DNA of 64,000 nt from Streptomyces tibetensis (GCF_007655005.1 NZ_SZVW01000007.1:124001-188000), one strand, 5' to 3'. Shown: positions 7,586 through 16,667, counted from the stretch's first letter. Translations and numbers: made by a program. The notes: generated by a model not told the origin, from the sequence alone.

Positions 7586-8584
7586 ATGGCAACCCGTGCC
7601 GTCGCCCGTCGTCAGTCCGCCACCGGCGAGACGGCCGACGCGGCAAGCAGTGTTCGCGCCCATGGCGGCGAGATCGCCGACCGCGACCTGGTCGGCATGT
7701 ACCTCGACGAGATCGCGCGCACACCGCTGCTCGACGCCGCCAAGGAGGTCGAGCTGTCGCAGATCATCGAAGCGGGTGTGTTCGCACAGCAGATCCTCGA
7801 CGGCCTGGAGGAGAACAAGGCCGGAGCATCCCCGGAGGAGCTGCAGGCCCTGGTCGACGCGAGCGAGCGCGCCAAGGACATCTTCATCCGCTCCAACCTG
7901 CGCCTCGTCGTCGCCGTCGCCCGCCGCTACCCCCGCAGCGGCCTGCCGCTGCTCGACCTGATCCAGGAGGGCAACGCCGGCCTGGTGCGCGCGGTCGAGA
8001 AGTTCGACTACCGCAAGGGCTTCAAGTTCTCCACGTACGCGACGTGGTGGATCCGCCAGGCCATCACCCGCTCGATAGCCGACCAGTCCCGCACGATCCG
8101 CCTGCCCGTCCACCTCGTGGAGGAGCTCGGCAGGATCCGCCGTGTGCAGCGCGAGTTCAACCGCGAGCACGGCCGGGACCCGGAGCCCGCGGAGATCGCG
8201 GCCGAGCTCGGCTCGACGCCGGAGCGCGTCACCGACGTCCTGGACTGGGCCCGTGACCCGGTCTCGCTGAACATGTCGGTGGACGACGAGGGCGAGACCC
8301 AGTTCGGCGACCTCCTGGAGGACACCTCGGCCGTGTCGCCCGAGCAGTCGGTGCTCACCCTGCTGCGCAGCGAGGAGCTCGACGACCTCATCGGCCGGCT
8401 CGACCAGCGCACGGCGTCGATCATCAAGATGCGCTACGGCATCGAGGACGGCCGCGAGCGCACCCTGACCGAGGTCGGCAAGGAGCACGGTCTGACCCGC
8501 GAGCGCATCCGGCAGATCGAGAAGCACGCGCTGCTGGAGCTGAAGAAGCTGGCCCGAAGCACCGGGTTCGACGCGGCGGCGTAA
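7586..8584 (+). CDS. hrdD: Group 2 RNA polymerase sigma factor HrdD
   Basis: 332 residues, the same length as HrdD of S. coelicolor as I recall it, and it starts with the same MATRAVARRQSA motif. Region 1.2 (DLVGMYLDEIARTPLL), region 2 with the -10 recognition helix (FSTYATWWIRQAITRSI), region 3 and region 4 with its HTH (LTEVGKEHGLTRERIRQIEKHAL) are all present and complete. It is a primary-like but dispensable sigma factor that directs RNA polymerase to vegetative-type promoters. ATG with AAGGGAG. A SigR-type promoter upstream ties it to disulfide stress; I did not find a clear SigE site. Confidence 0.95.
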   Translation: MATRAVARRQSATGETADAASSVRAHGGEIADRDLVGMYLDEIARTPLLDAAKEVELSQIIEAGVFAQQILDGLEENKAGASPEELQALVDASERAKDIFIRSNLRLVVAVARRYPRSGLPLLDLIQEGNAGLVRAVEKFDYRKGFKFSTYATWWIRQAITRSIADQSRTIRLPVHLVEELGRIRRVQREFNREHGRDPEPAEIAAELGSTPERVTDVLDWARDPVSLNMSVDDEGETQFGDLLEDTSAVSPEQSVLTLLRSEELDDLIGRLDQRTASIIKMRYGIEDGRERTLTEVGKEHGLTRERIRQIEKHALLELKKLARSTGFDAAA

Positions 8585-9002
8585 CCCTCGACCCCGTGTC
8601 CCCGGTGGCGGGCACCGGTCAGCGCGGTGAGTGTCCGGGCGTACGACTCGTTCCCACGGCCAGTGGTGACGGACCGTGTGCGCCCGGGGCGCACCGCGTA
8701 CGCCGGGTGGCGAAAGACCGCGCAAACATGGCGGTGTAACGCCGCTTCAATCCGCGGACTCAGGGAACAAGACTTCTGGGTCCACCAGTTCGGGCCCGGG
8801 GCCACGCCCCTCGAACCCCTACAGCCACGTCCCGTCGCACTCCCCCCGGCGCCGGGACGTTCCCCGAGACCGGGCTTCGGCGTCCTTCCCCCCGGACGCC
8901 GAGGCCCGGCTCTCAGTTTCTGGAGGGCGGGCCACCCCGTACCTGAACCACGGGGTGGCCCGCCAGTGGCAGATTGTGTCACATGGGCATAGCCTGCCGG
9001 GC
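8585..9002. other. 418-base intergenic region downstream of hrdD
   Basis: No convincing gene. It contains the long perfect hairpin listed separately and otherwise GC-rich sequence with no repeated unit. A TGTGTCACA palindrome lies about 25 bases before the TetR start. Confidence 0.6.
8926..8964. terminator. Perfect 15-bp hairpin between hrdD and TetR gene
   Basis: GGCGGGCCACCCCGT, a 9-base loop, then ACGGGGTGGCCCGCC. There is no T-run. It is over 340 bases from the hrdD stop and 39 bases before the next start, so it may stop read-through into the TetR gene or act as a regulator site. Confidence 0.65.
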
Positions 9003-9743
9003 GTGAGCAGCACCACCCCGACCCCGCCTCCGTCCTCACTGACCGAGCGGCGGAAGGCCGAAACACGTATGGAGATCGCCCGGGTGGCAGCCGGTCTCTT
9101 CGTACGGCACGGCCTGCGCGCCACCCGCGCGGAGGACATCGCCCAGGCCGCCGGTATCGCCCCGCGCACCTTCTACCGGTACTTCGCCACCAAGGAAGAA
9201 GCCGTCGCCCCGCTTTATGCGACCGGCGCCCAGCGCTGGGTGGAGGCGGTGCGTGCCGCCCCTCCCGACGGCGGGGTGCTGCGAGCACTGGAGGAGGGGG
9301 TGCACCACACCCTCACTCCGGGCGTGGGCGTCTCGGTGTCCTCCTGGGAGTGGGTCCGCACACTCCTGCGCCTGGCCGAGGCGACCCCGTCCCTGGGCAG
9401 GGTGTGGGCGGAGGTGTGCCAGGCGTCCGAGCGGCGCCTGGGGGAGGTACTGGCGGAACGGGTGACACGTGCCGGTTCCTCCGGGGGCGGCGGGGTGTCC
9501 GAAACCGGCGGGGCCTCGGGAGCCGGCGGAGGCTCTGGAGCCGGCGACAACGTTGCCGTGGCCCGTGAGGCACCCGTGGTCACCCCCGACCTCCGCTTCG
9601 CCGCCGCCGTCGCCGGTGCCGCCGTACGGGCCGCGCTGGAGGCCTGGGCCGCGGGGGACGGGCCCGTCGAGGGTCCGGACGGCCCGGTGGAACTCGCCCT
9701 GCGCAATCTCGCGGCCCTGCGGGACTTCCCGTGGGGACAGTGA
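9003..9743 (+). CDS. TetR family transcriptional regulator
   Basis: 246 residues. The TetR HTH is at about residues 15-65 (MEIARVAAGLFVRHG, EDIAQAAGIAPRTFYRYFATKEEAV). After the C-terminal helices begin, a Gly/Ser-rich linker of about 25 residues (near 160-185) interrupts the ligand domain, unusual for the family. The GTG start follows GCCTGCCGGGC with no ribosome-binding sequence, so the message may be leaderless or the start may be mis-set. It converges on the WYL regulator with 10 bases between the stops. The target is unknown. Confidence 0.82.
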   Translation: MSSTTPTPPPSSLTERRKAETRMEIARVAAGLFVRHGLRATRAEDIAQAAGIAPRTFYRYFATKEEAVAPLYATGAQRWVEAVRAAPPDGGVLRALEEGVHHTLTPGVGVSVSSWEWVRTLLRLAEATPSLGRVWAEVCQASERRLGEVLAERVTRAGSSGGGGVSETGGASGAGGGSGAGDNVAVAREAPVVTPDLRFAAAVAGAAVRAALEAWAAGDGPVEGPDGPVELALRNLAALRDFPWGQ

Positions 9744-9753
9744 CGCGACCGCT

Positions 9754-10773
9754 CTACACCGCGCCCGCGTCCGGCGCCCCGCCCGCGTCCCGCCCTCCGG
9801 ACGCGTCCGGAGCCCCTGCCGCCCTGCTCAACCGTGCCCCCAACTCCCTGACCGCCGTCACGAGTTGTTCCGGCTCGTGCACCACGAAGTCGCACTCCAG
9901 CATCGCCAGCCGGAACGCCACCCACTGCACGGCGTCGCCGACGGATCCCCGTAGTCGGCAGCTGCGGTCGTCCAACGGCTCGGGCGTGCCCAGCCAGTCG
10001 GGCACCCGGGCGGCGACGAAGTCGGCCGGTGCGGCGAACGTGACGTCGAAGTCGTAGGACTGCTGCCGGTGTTGCATGGAGCGCCGCAGGTACTCCGCCG
10101 CGCTGCCCGTCGGCAGCTCGCGCGGCACGAAGCGGGCTCCGGTGGCGAACGGCTCGCTGACCCGGTCGACGCGGAACGTGCGCCAGTCGTCCCGGTCGAT
10201 GTCGTACGCCACCAGGTACCAGCGGCGGCCCGTCGACACCAGCCGGCAGGGCTCCGTCAGGCGTCGCGACTCGGTGCCGTCCGCGGCCCGGTAGGCGAAC
10301 CGCAGCCGCTCGTGCCCGGCCACCGTCGAGGCCATGACGGTCAGCGTCTCGGGCGCGATGCTCGGCCCGTCCCCGCTGGTCAGAGGCGTCGTCGCGGCCT
10401 GGAGGGTGGTCACGCGGTGGCGTAGCCGGCCCGGCAGGACCTGCTCGAGCTTGGCCAGTGCCCGCACCGAGGCCTCGTCCAGGCCCTCCACCGCGTGTCC
10501 TGCCCCGGCGCGCAGTCCGACCGCGATGGCCACGGCCTCCTCGTCGTCGAGCACGAGCGGCGGCATGGCCTTGCCGGCGACCAGCCGGTAGCCGCCGTCG
10601 GCGCCCTTGGTCGCCTGCACGGGATAGCCGAGCTCGCGCAGCCGGTCGATGTCCCGCCGGACCGTGCGGCGGGAGACCCCGAGCCGCTCGGAGAGCTCAC
10701 CGCCGGGCCATTCGCGGGGCGTCTGGAGGAGGGAGAGAAGCGTCAGCAGCCGAGCCGGAGTGTCCGTCGTCAT
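9754..10773 (-). CDS. HTH-11/WYL-domain transcriptional regulator
   Basis: 339 residues. The N-terminal HTH_11 helix-turn-helix (ELSERLGVSRRTVRRDIDRLRELGYPV) is followed by a linker and a WYL domain (RRWYLVAYDIDRDDWRTFRVDRV at about 185-207), with the C-terminal extension typical of YafY-like regulators. WYL domains sense ligands, often nucleotides or nucleic acid. The gene is divergent from an MFS exporter with 62 bases between starts, so it is most likely that transporter's regulator. The C-terminus ends in an Ala/Gly/Asp-rich repeat (DASGGRDAGGAPDAG). Confidence 0.87.
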   Translation of the reverse strand: MTTDTPARLLTLLSLLQTPREWPGGELSERLGVSRRTVRRDIDRLRELGYPVQATKGADGGYRLVAGKAMPPLVLDDEEAVAIAVGLRAGAGHAVEGLDEASVRALAKLEQVLPGRLRHRVTTLQAATTPLTSGDGPSIAPETLTVMASTVAGHERLRFAYRAADGTESRRLTEPCRLVSTGRRWYLVAYDIDRDDWRTFRVDRVSEPFATGARFVPRELPTGSAAEYLRRSMQHRQQSYDFDVTFAAPADFVAARVPDWLGTPEPLDDRSCRLRGSVGDAVQWVAFRLAMLECDFVVHEPEQLVTAVRELGARLSRAAGAPDASGGRDAGGAPDAGAV

Positions 10774-10835
10774 ACCGATGAGGATGCAGCACCACTAGGA
10801 CACGATCTGACCTATTAGGGGTCTAACTTCAAAGC
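10774..10835. promoter_or_regulatory. Shared regulatory region of WYL regulator and exporter
   Basis: A 62-base divergent spacer. It contains the imperfect palindrome GACCTATTAGGGGTC 22-36 bases before the exporter ATG, a candidate operator for the WYL regulator. Confidence 0.4.
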
Positions 10836-12341
10836 ATGAACTCCACCGACAGCACCCTCGGCACGGCGGGCGGCGGGACCGACCGCCGACGCTGGTTCGC
10901 TCTCGCGATCGTGATGACCGCGGCCTTCATGGACCTCGTCGACGTGACCATCGTCAACATCGCCATACCGTCGATCCGGCGGGAGTCCGGCGCCTCCTTC
11001 AGCCAGATCCAGTGGATCACCGCCGGTTACGCCCTCGCCTTCGCCGCCGGCCTGATCACCGGGGGGCGGCTCGGCGACATCCACGGTCGCAAGCGGATCT
11101 TCCTCGTCGGCATCGGCGGATTCACGGTCGCCTCCGCGCTGTGCGGCCTCGCGGTGAACCCGGAGATGCTGGTCGCCTCACGGTTCCTCCAGGGCGGCAT
11201 GGCGGCGCTGATGGTGCCGCAGGTGCTGTCGATCGTGCACGCCACCTTCCCGGCGCACGAGCGGGGCAAGGTGTTCGGGCTGTTCGGCGCGGTCGTCGGA
11301 CTCGGGGCCGTGTCCGGTCCGCTGCTCGGCGCGCTGCTGACCGAGTGGAACCTGTTCGGCTGGGAGTGGCGGTCGATCTTCCTGATCAACCTGCCCGTCG
11401 GTGTCGCCGGACTGATCCTCGGCAGCCGCTTCATCACCGAGTCCAAGGCGCCGCGCGCCCTGAAGCTGGACCTGGTGGGCGTCGCGCTGGTGACGCTGGG
11501 CCTGCTGATGCTGCTCTACCCGCTCATCCGCGGCCGCGAGCTGGACTGGCCGGTGTGGGGATACGTCTCGATGGCCGGCTCGCTCGTCGTCCTCGCTGTG
11601 CTGGTGGCGTACGAGAGGCGCAAGGCCGCACGGGACGGTTCCCCGCTGGTCGAGCTGCCGCTGTTCAAGGTCAAGAGCTTCGCCGCCGGGATCGCCGTGC
11701 AGACCGTCTTCGGGGTCGCGCTGGGCGTGTTCTTCCTCGTGTGGACGCTGTACATGCAGGTCGGGCTGAACTGGAGGCCGCTGAAGGCGGGCCTGACCGG
11801 GGTGCCGTTCTCGATCGCCGTGTCGGCGGCCGCCGGGATGTCCGTGCAGATGCTGGTCCCGCGCTTCGGTCGCAAGGTGCTCCAGGCGGGCGCGCTGGTG
11901 ATGGCGGCCGGAGTGCTCCTCTACATCTGGGAGTCCGGGCACTACGGCCTCGCCATCACCCCCTGGCAGATGGCACTCCCGCTCGTCGTGATGGGCGTCG
12001 GCATGGGCCTGATCGTCGCGCCGCTGACCGACGCGATCCTCTCGGAGGTGCCGCGCGAGCACGCCGGTTCGGCGTCGGGGCTGATCAACACCGTGCAGCA
12101 GATGGGCAACGCGCTGGGGCTCGCTCTGGTGTCGGTGGTGTTCTTCGGCTCGATCTCCGACCGTCTGCGGCCGGAGCAGGTGGGTCCGGCCTTCGTGGAC
12201 GCCTTCCAGAACGCGCTCGGCTGGGTCGCCGCGGTGATGGGCGCCATCTTCCTGCTGATGTTCGCGCTGCCGAAGCGGCCCGCCCAGCACGTGGAGGGCG
12301 AGCAGGCGTCGGCGGGGGAGAAGGAAGCGGTGCTGGTCTGA
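10836..12341 (+). CDS. DHA2 family MFS exporter
   Basis: 501 residues and about 14 membrane helices. TM1 motif MDLVDVTIVNIAIPS, motif A GGRLGDIHGRKR, and a central loop before TM7 place it with EmrB/QacA exporters. It is distinct in sequence from the exporter at 3.8 kb. The ATG lies eight bases after a CTAACTTC stretch with no clear ribosome site. It is divergent from the WYL regulator, and a strong hairpin terminator follows. The exported compound is unknown. Confidence 0.88.
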   Translation: MNSTDSTLGTAGGGTDRRRWFALAIVMTAAFMDLVDVTIVNIAIPSIRRESGASFSQIQWITAGYALAFAAGLITGGRLGDIHGRKRIFLVGIGGFTVASALCGLAVNPEMLVASRFLQGGMAALMVPQVLSIVHATFPAHERGKVFGLFGAVVGLGAVSGPLLGALLTEWNLFGWEWRSIFLINLPVGVAGLILGSRFITESKAPRALKLDLVGVALVTLGLLMLLYPLIRGRELDWPVWGYVSMAGSLVVLAVLVAYERRKAARDGSPLVELPLFKVKSFAAGIAVQTVFGVALGVFFLVWTLYMQVGLNWRPLKAGLTGVPFSIAVSAAAGMSVQMLVPRFGRKVLQAGALVMAAGVLLYIWESGHYGLAITPWQMALPLVVMGVGMGLIVAPLTDAILSEVPREHAGSASGLINTVQQMGNALGLALVSVVFFGSISDRLRPEQVGPAFVDAFQNALGWVAAVMGAIFLLMFALPKRPAQHVEGEQASAGEKEAVLV

Positions 12342-12349
12342 CCGCGGGA

Positions 12350-12381
12350 AACGGGCCCGGCACCTCGGTGCCGGGCCCGTT
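12350..12381. terminator. Strong hairpin terminator after exporter
   Basis: AACGGGCCCGGCACC and GGTGCCGGGCCCGTT pair perfectly over 15 bp with a 2-base turn. The 3' arm plus flank is repeated once more directly downstream (12391-12421), a local duplication. Confidence 0.85.
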
Positions 12382-12487
12382 CGCGTGTCCGGCACCTCGG
12401 CGCGGGCCCGTTCGCGTGTCCGCTGCCGATCCCCGCTCCCGCTTTCCGCTCCCGCTTTCTTTACATGCCCGATTGGGTCCGAACCTG

Positions 12488-12516
12488 TTTACTTTGCGGA
12501 AATCTCGGCGTAGCCT
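12488..12516 (+). promoter_or_regulatory. Probable promoter of the fru operon
   Basis: TTTACT, 17 bases, TAGCCT, ending 45 bases before the fruR ATG. A second TTTACA lies 18 bases further upstream; the repeated TTTAC elements could be FruR contacts. Confidence 0.45.
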
Positions 12517-12561
12517 CCCGCTGAAACCACACGTTCGGGCATGAGGCGGAGGCGAACGGAC

Positions 12562-13323
12562 ATGTACGCACCGGAGCGGCAGCAGGAGATCCTCCGGCTC
12601 GCCCGTGACGGCGGCCGAGTGGATGTCGTGTCGCTGGCCGAGGAGTTCCAGGTGACGGCGGAGACGATCCGCCGGGATCTGAAGGCCCTCGACCGCGCCG
12701 GACTGGTCCGCCGGGTGCACGGCGGAGCCATCCCGGCCGGGCGCCTCGACTTCGAGCCGGATCTCGCCGAGCGGGAGACGACCGCCGCCGACGAGAAGGA
12801 CGGCATCGCCAAGGCGGCCCTCGCGGAACTGCCCGCCGAGGGCACGGTGATCCTCGACGCCGGGACGACGGTGGCCCGGATGGCCGCCGCCCTCCCCCTG
12901 GAGGCATCCCTCACCGTCGTCACGCACAGCCTCCCCATCGCGGCCCGCCTCGCCGACCACCCCGGCATCCAGCTCCACCTCATCGGGGGGCGCGTGCGGC
13001 ATCGCACGCGCGCCGCCGTGGACGCCTGGGCGCTGCGGGCATACGGCGAGATCCGCGCCGACGTGCTGTTCGTGGCCGCCAACGGCTTCTCCGCCGAACA
13101 CGGCCTGACCACCCCCGACCTCGCCGAGGCCGCCGTCAAACGCGCGGCCGTGGCCGCCGCCCGCCGGGTGGTGCTGCTCGCCGACTCCTCCAAGCACGGC
13201 CAGGAGCACTTCGCCCGCTTCGGCGACCTGAGCGATGTGGACCTGCTGATCACCGACAGCGGGCTGAGCCCCGAAGACACCGTCGCGATCGAGCGCGGCG
13301 GCACGGAAGTAGTGCGCGCATGA
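12562..13323 (+). CDS. fruR: DeoR family repressor of the fructose operon
   Basis: 253 residues. DeoR HTH at the N-terminus (VVSLAEEFQVTAETIRRDLKALDRAGLVRRVHGGA) followed by the sugar-phosphate-binding DeoRC domain (ILDAGTTVARMA, LIGGRVRH, FVAANGFSAEHGLTTPDLAEAAVKR). It should respond to a fructose phosphate and control its own operon. The ATG with GGCGGAGG nine bases upstream was chosen over an in-frame ATG seven codons earlier. Its last codon overlaps fruK by ATGA, so the two are translationally coupled. Confidence 0.9.
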   Translation: MYAPERQQEILRLARDGGRVDVVSLAEEFQVTAETIRRDLKALDRAGLVRRVHGGAIPAGRLDFEPDLAERETTAADEKDGIAKAALAELPAEGTVILDAGTTVARMAAALPLEASLTVVTHSLPIAARLADHPGIQLHLIGGRVRHRTRAAVDAWALRAYGEIRADVLFVAANGFSAEHGLTTPDLAEAAVKRAAVAAARRVVLLADSSKHGQEHFARFGDLSDVDLLITDSGLSPEDTVAIERGGTEVVRA

Positions 13324-14267
13324 TCCTCACCGTCACCCCCAACCCGTCCCTGGACCGCACTTACGAGGTGCCGTCCCTCGACCGCGGCGAGGTCATCCGC
13401 GCCACCGGCGAGCGGATGGACCCGGGCGGCAAGGGCGTGAACGTCTCGCGCGCCGTCGCCGCGGCCGGTCAGCGCACGGTGGCGGTCCTGCCCCTGGGCG
13501 GCGCCCCGGGCGCCCTGGTCGCCGACCTGCTGGACCAGCAGGGCATCGAGGTCGCGCCCGTTCCCGTCGCCGGGGCCACCCGCTCCAACATCGCCCTCGC
13601 CGAGTCCGACGGCGTCCTGACGAAGATCAACGCGCCCGGCCCCGAACTCTCCGACGCCGAGCGCGAACTGCTCCTGGAGACCGTACGGCAGCAGTCCCGT
13701 GACGCATCCTGGATCGCCTGCTGCGGCAGCCTCCCGCGTGGCCTCGGCCCCTCCTGGTACGCCGACCTCGTCGCCCGCGCGCACGCCGCCGGGGCCCGGA
13801 TCGCCCTGGACACCTCCGGGCCCGCGCTGCTCGCGGCCCTGCGCGAGCGGCCCGACGTGGTCAAGCCGAACGCCGAGGAACTCGCCGGAGCCGTCGGCCG
13901 CCCCCTCGTCACCGTCGGTGACGCCGTCAAGGCCGCTGAGGAACTGCGCGAGATGGGCGCCCGGGCCGTCCTCGCGAGCCTCGGGGCCGACGGGCAGCTG
14001 CTCGTCTGCGCGGAGGGCGCCTGGTTCGGCAGCGCCCGCGTGGCCGCCGTCCGCAGCAACGTCGGTGCCGGCGACTCCTCCCTCGCCGGATTCCTGATCG
14101 CCGGCGGCAACGGCCCCGAAGCCCTGGCCTCCGCGGTCGCACACGGCGCGGCGGCCGTCCAGCTGCCCGGCAGCGTGATGCCGACGCCGCACGACCTGGA
14201 CCCGGCAGCGGTGACGGTCACGGCCGAGGTCCCGGCGGACCGTGTGCTGAAGGAACCGGTGTCATGA
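13320..14267 (+). CDS. fruK: 1-phosphofructokinase
   Basis: 315 residues of the PfkB sugar kinase family. The first signature (DPGGKGVNVSRA near residue 38) and the second (SNVGAGDSSLAGFL near 245, with catalytic Asp in GAGD) are intact. It phosphorylates fructose-1-phosphate, the PTS product, to fructose-1,6-bisphosphate in the cytoplasm. It overlaps fruR at its start and lies 154 bases before fruA, so the trio forms one operon: regulator, kinase, transporter. Confidence 0.93.
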   Translation: MILTVTPNPSLDRTYEVPSLDRGEVIRATGERMDPGGKGVNVSRAVAAAGQRTVAVLPLGGAPGALVADLLDQQGIEVAPVPVAGATRSNIALAESDGVLTKINAPGPELSDAERELLLETVRQQSRDASWIACCGSLPRGLGPSWYADLVARAHAAGARIALDTSGPALLAALRERPDVVKPNAEELAGAVGRPLVTVGDAVKAAEELREMGARAVLASLGADGQLLVCAEGAWFGSARVAAVRSNVGAGDSSLAGFLIAGGNGPEALASAVAHGAAAVQLPGSVMPTPHDLDPAAVTVTAEVPADRVLKEPVS

Positions 14268-14425
14268 CGTATGACGAGCCGGGCGCACCGTCGCTCGAGC
14301 GGCTGGCCCCCTCCCCGTTACTCGCGGGCCCCGCGTCCACCCCCGTCACCCCCCACCGCACCCCCGTCCCCCTCCCCGCCCACCCCTCCCACCGGGCGAT
14401 ACGCGTGCTAAGGAGCCCGCGATGA
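14264..14425 (+). CDS. Candidate 53-codon ORF linking fruK and fruA (doubtful)
   Basis: An ATG overlaps the fruK stop (ATGA) and the TGA overlaps the fruA start (ATGA), so the frame exactly fills the gap. AAGGA lies nine bases before the ATG. The peptide is proline-rich with no recognisable domain, and codon 19 is TTA, the rare leucine codon read only by bldA tRNA in Streptomyces. It could be a leader that couples fruA translation to fruK, or chance in a GC-rich gap. Low confidence. Confidence 0.25.
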   Translation: MTYDEPGAPSLERLAPSPLLAGPASTPVTPHRTPVPLPAHPSHRAIRVLRSPR

Positions 14426-16566
14426 GCGACATGATCACGGCGGACCTGGTCGACCTCGGCCTGTCCGCCGACACCAAGGAAGCGGCGGCGCGTGCCCTCG
14501 CCGAGCGCATGGTGGCCCTGGGCCGGGTGACCGACCTGGACGGCTTCCTCGCCGACGTGGCAGCCCGTGAGGCCCAGATGCCGACCGGCCTCGACGGCGG
14601 CATCGGCATTCCGCACTGCCGCAGCGAGCACGTCACCGAGCCGACGCTCGCCTTCGGCCGCAGCGCCGACGGCATCGACTTCGGCGCCGCGGACGGCCCC
14701 GCCGACCTGATCTTCCTGATCGCCGCGCCCGCCGGCGCGGACGACGCCCATCTGACGATCCTGTCCTCGCTGGCCCGGCAGCTGATGAACAGCGAGTTCA
14801 CCGACGCCCTGCGCGCGGTGGGCGACGCGCAGGCCGCGGCCGCGCTGATCCGCGGCGACGAGCCGGACGCACCCGCACCCGCGGGTTCCGAAGACCCCGT
14901 GGCGTCGGCGGGAGCGGCCTCTCCCGCCGCCGCCACGGACACAGCCGAAGCCGACGACGCAGCTGAAGCCGGAGGCACGGCGGAAGGCGGCGGCACGGCG
15001 GAAGCCGGGGGCACCGCGGAAGGCCGTGGCACGGCCGAAGGCGGCGGCGCGGCCGGGGGCGAGGAGCGGCCGTTCCGCATCGTCGCCGTCACCTCCTGCC
15101 CCACCGGCATCGCCCACACCTACATGGCGGCCGAGTCGCTGGAGAACGCCGGCCGGGAGGCGGGCGTCGAACTCACCGTGGAACCCCAGGGATCGGCCGG
15201 TTTCACCCGGCTCGACCCGCAGGTCATCGCGGCGGCCGACGCCGTGATCTTCGCGCACGACGTGCCCGTACGGGAGAAGGAGCGGTTCGCCGGCAAGCCC
15301 ACCGTCGACGTCGGGGTGAAGGCGGGCATCAACCGCGCCGCCGAACTCATCACCGAGGTCCGCGAGAAGGCCGCGCGCGGTGAGGTCACCTCCGGATCCG
15401 CCCCCGCCACTCCCGTGGAGCGCGCGGGCGAGTCCGGCGAGGGCTACGGCACCAAGCTGCGCAAGTGGCTGATGTCCGGCGTCAGTTACATGGTGCCGTT
15501 CGTCGCCGCGGGCGGTCTGCTCATCGCCCTCGGGTTCGCGATCGGCGGCTACAAGATCAACAAGGCTCCGTCGGTGATGGACCACTTCCTGTGGACGCAG
15601 GCCGACAGCTGGGCGGCCCTGCTCTTCCAGATCGGCGGCGTCGCCTTCGGCTTCCTCGTCCCGGTCCTGGCCGGCTACATCGCCTACGGCATGGCCGACC
15701 GGCCCGGCATCGTGCCCGGCTTCGTCGGCGGCATGATCGCGTTCAACATCAACGCCGGGTTCCTCGGCGGCCTGGCGGCCGGCCTGATCGCCGGTGGCGT
15801 GGTGATGGCGATCCAGAAGGTGAACGTCCCGGCGGCGCTGCGCGGCATCATGCCCGTGGTGGTGATCCCGCTGATCTCCTCGGCGATCGTCGGGTTCCTG
15901 ATGTTCGTCGTCATCGGCAAGCCCATCGCCGAGGCTCAGAAGGGCATGACCGACTGGCTGAACGGCCTGTCCGGCAGCAACGCGATCCTGCTCGGCACCC
16001 TCCTCGGCCTGATGATGTGCTTCGACCTCGGCGGCCCCGTCAACAAGGTCGCCTACACCTTCGCCACGGCCGGTATCGCGGTGGCCAGCCCCAGCGACTC
16101 GGCGATGAAGATCATGGCCGCGGTGATGGCGGCCGGTATGGTCCCGCCGCTGGCCATGGCCCTGGCCACGACCGTGCGCGGCAAGCTCTTCACCCAGACC
16201 GAGCGCGAGAACGGCAAGGCCGCCTGGGTGCTCGGCGCCTCCTTCATCTCCGAGGGCGCGATCCCCTTCGCGGCGGCCGACCCGCTGCGCGTCATCCCGG
16301 CCTCCATGGCGGGCGGCGCGGTCACCGGCGCCCTGTCGATGGCCTTCGGCGCCACCCTGCGCGCCCCGCACGGCGGCATCTTCGTGGTCCCGCTGATCGG
16401 CAACCCGTTCCTCTACCTGATCGCCATCGCCGCGGGCGTCTGTGTCACGACGGCCCTGGTCGTCGTCCTGAAGGGCATGCGCAAGCCGGCCCCGGGCGCC
16501 GCACCGGCCTCCGGTGAGAGCGGCGCGGTCCGGGCGGAGGAGGAGAAGCAGCCCGTCGCGGCCTGA
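14422..16566 (+). CDS. fruA: Fructose-specific PTS enzyme II, EIIABC fusion
   Basis: 714 residues in the order EIIA (about 1-145, phospho-His in GGIGIPHCRSEHV), flexible linker, EIIB (about 215-310, phospho-Cys in VTSCPTGIAHTYMA), and membrane EIIC (about 345-690, eight or more helices). It imports fructose and phosphorylates it to fructose-1-phosphate, taking phosphate from HPr. The linker contains five GGTAEG-like hexapeptides. ATG with AAGGAG. It closes the fruRKA operon and is followed by a strong terminator. Confidence 0.94.
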   Translation: MSDMITADLVDLGLSADTKEAAARALAERMVALGRVTDLDGFLADVAAREAQMPTGLDGGIGIPHCRSEHVTEPTLAFGRSADGIDFGAADGPADLIFLIAAPAGADDAHLTILSSLARQLMNSEFTDALRAVGDAQAAAALIRGDEPDAPAPAGSEDPVASAGAASPAAATDTAEADDAAEAGGTAEGGGTAEAGGTAEGRGTAEGGGAAGGEERPFRIVAVTSCPTGIAHTYMAAESLENAGREAGVELTVEPQGSAGFTRLDPQVIAAADAVIFAHDVPVREKERFAGKPTVDVGVKAGINRAAELITEVREKAARGEVTSGSAPATPVERAGESGEGYGTKLRKWLMSGVSYMVPFVAAGGLLIALGFAIGGYKINKAPSVMDHFLWTQADSWAALLFQIGGVAFGFLVPVLAGYIAYGMADRPGIVPGFVGGMIAFNINAGFLGGLAAGLIAGGVVMAIQKVNVPAALRGIMPVVVIPLISSAIVGFLMFVVIGKPIAEAQKGMTDWLNGLSGSNAILLGTLLGLMMCFDLGGPVNKVAYTFATAGIAVASPSDSAMKIMAAVMAAGMVPPLAMALATTVRGKLFTQTERENGKAAWVLGASFISEGAIPFAAADPLRVIPASMAGGAVTGALSMAFGATLRAPHGGIFVVPLIGNPFLYLIAIAAGVCVTTALVVVLKGMRKPAPGAAPASGESGAVRAEEEKQPVAA
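14971..15060 (+). repeat. 18-bp coding repeat in the fruA linker
   Basis: About five 18-base units encoding Gly-Gly-(Thr)-Ala-Glu-(Gly/Ala) between EIIA and EIIB. The frame is kept, so it only changes linker length. Confidence 0.75.
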
Positions 16567-16637
16567 AGTAGCTGGAGGTTCGCCCCTTTCGGGGTGTGTG
16601 AACCGTTCATGCCACCTGCGAGATAGATCACGAAAAT

Positions 16638-16667
16638 CACGGCCCGGGACCGAAGTCCCGGGCCGTG
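16638..16667. terminator. Terminator of the fru operon
   Basis: CACGGCCCGGGAC, loop CGAA, GTCCCGGGCCGTG: a perfect 13-bp stem about 70 bases after fruA. Confidence 0.85.

Noticed and set aside
12342..16660. Whole fru region as recently acquired
   Set aside because: Base composition and codon use match the neighbours and the operon is standard in the genus.
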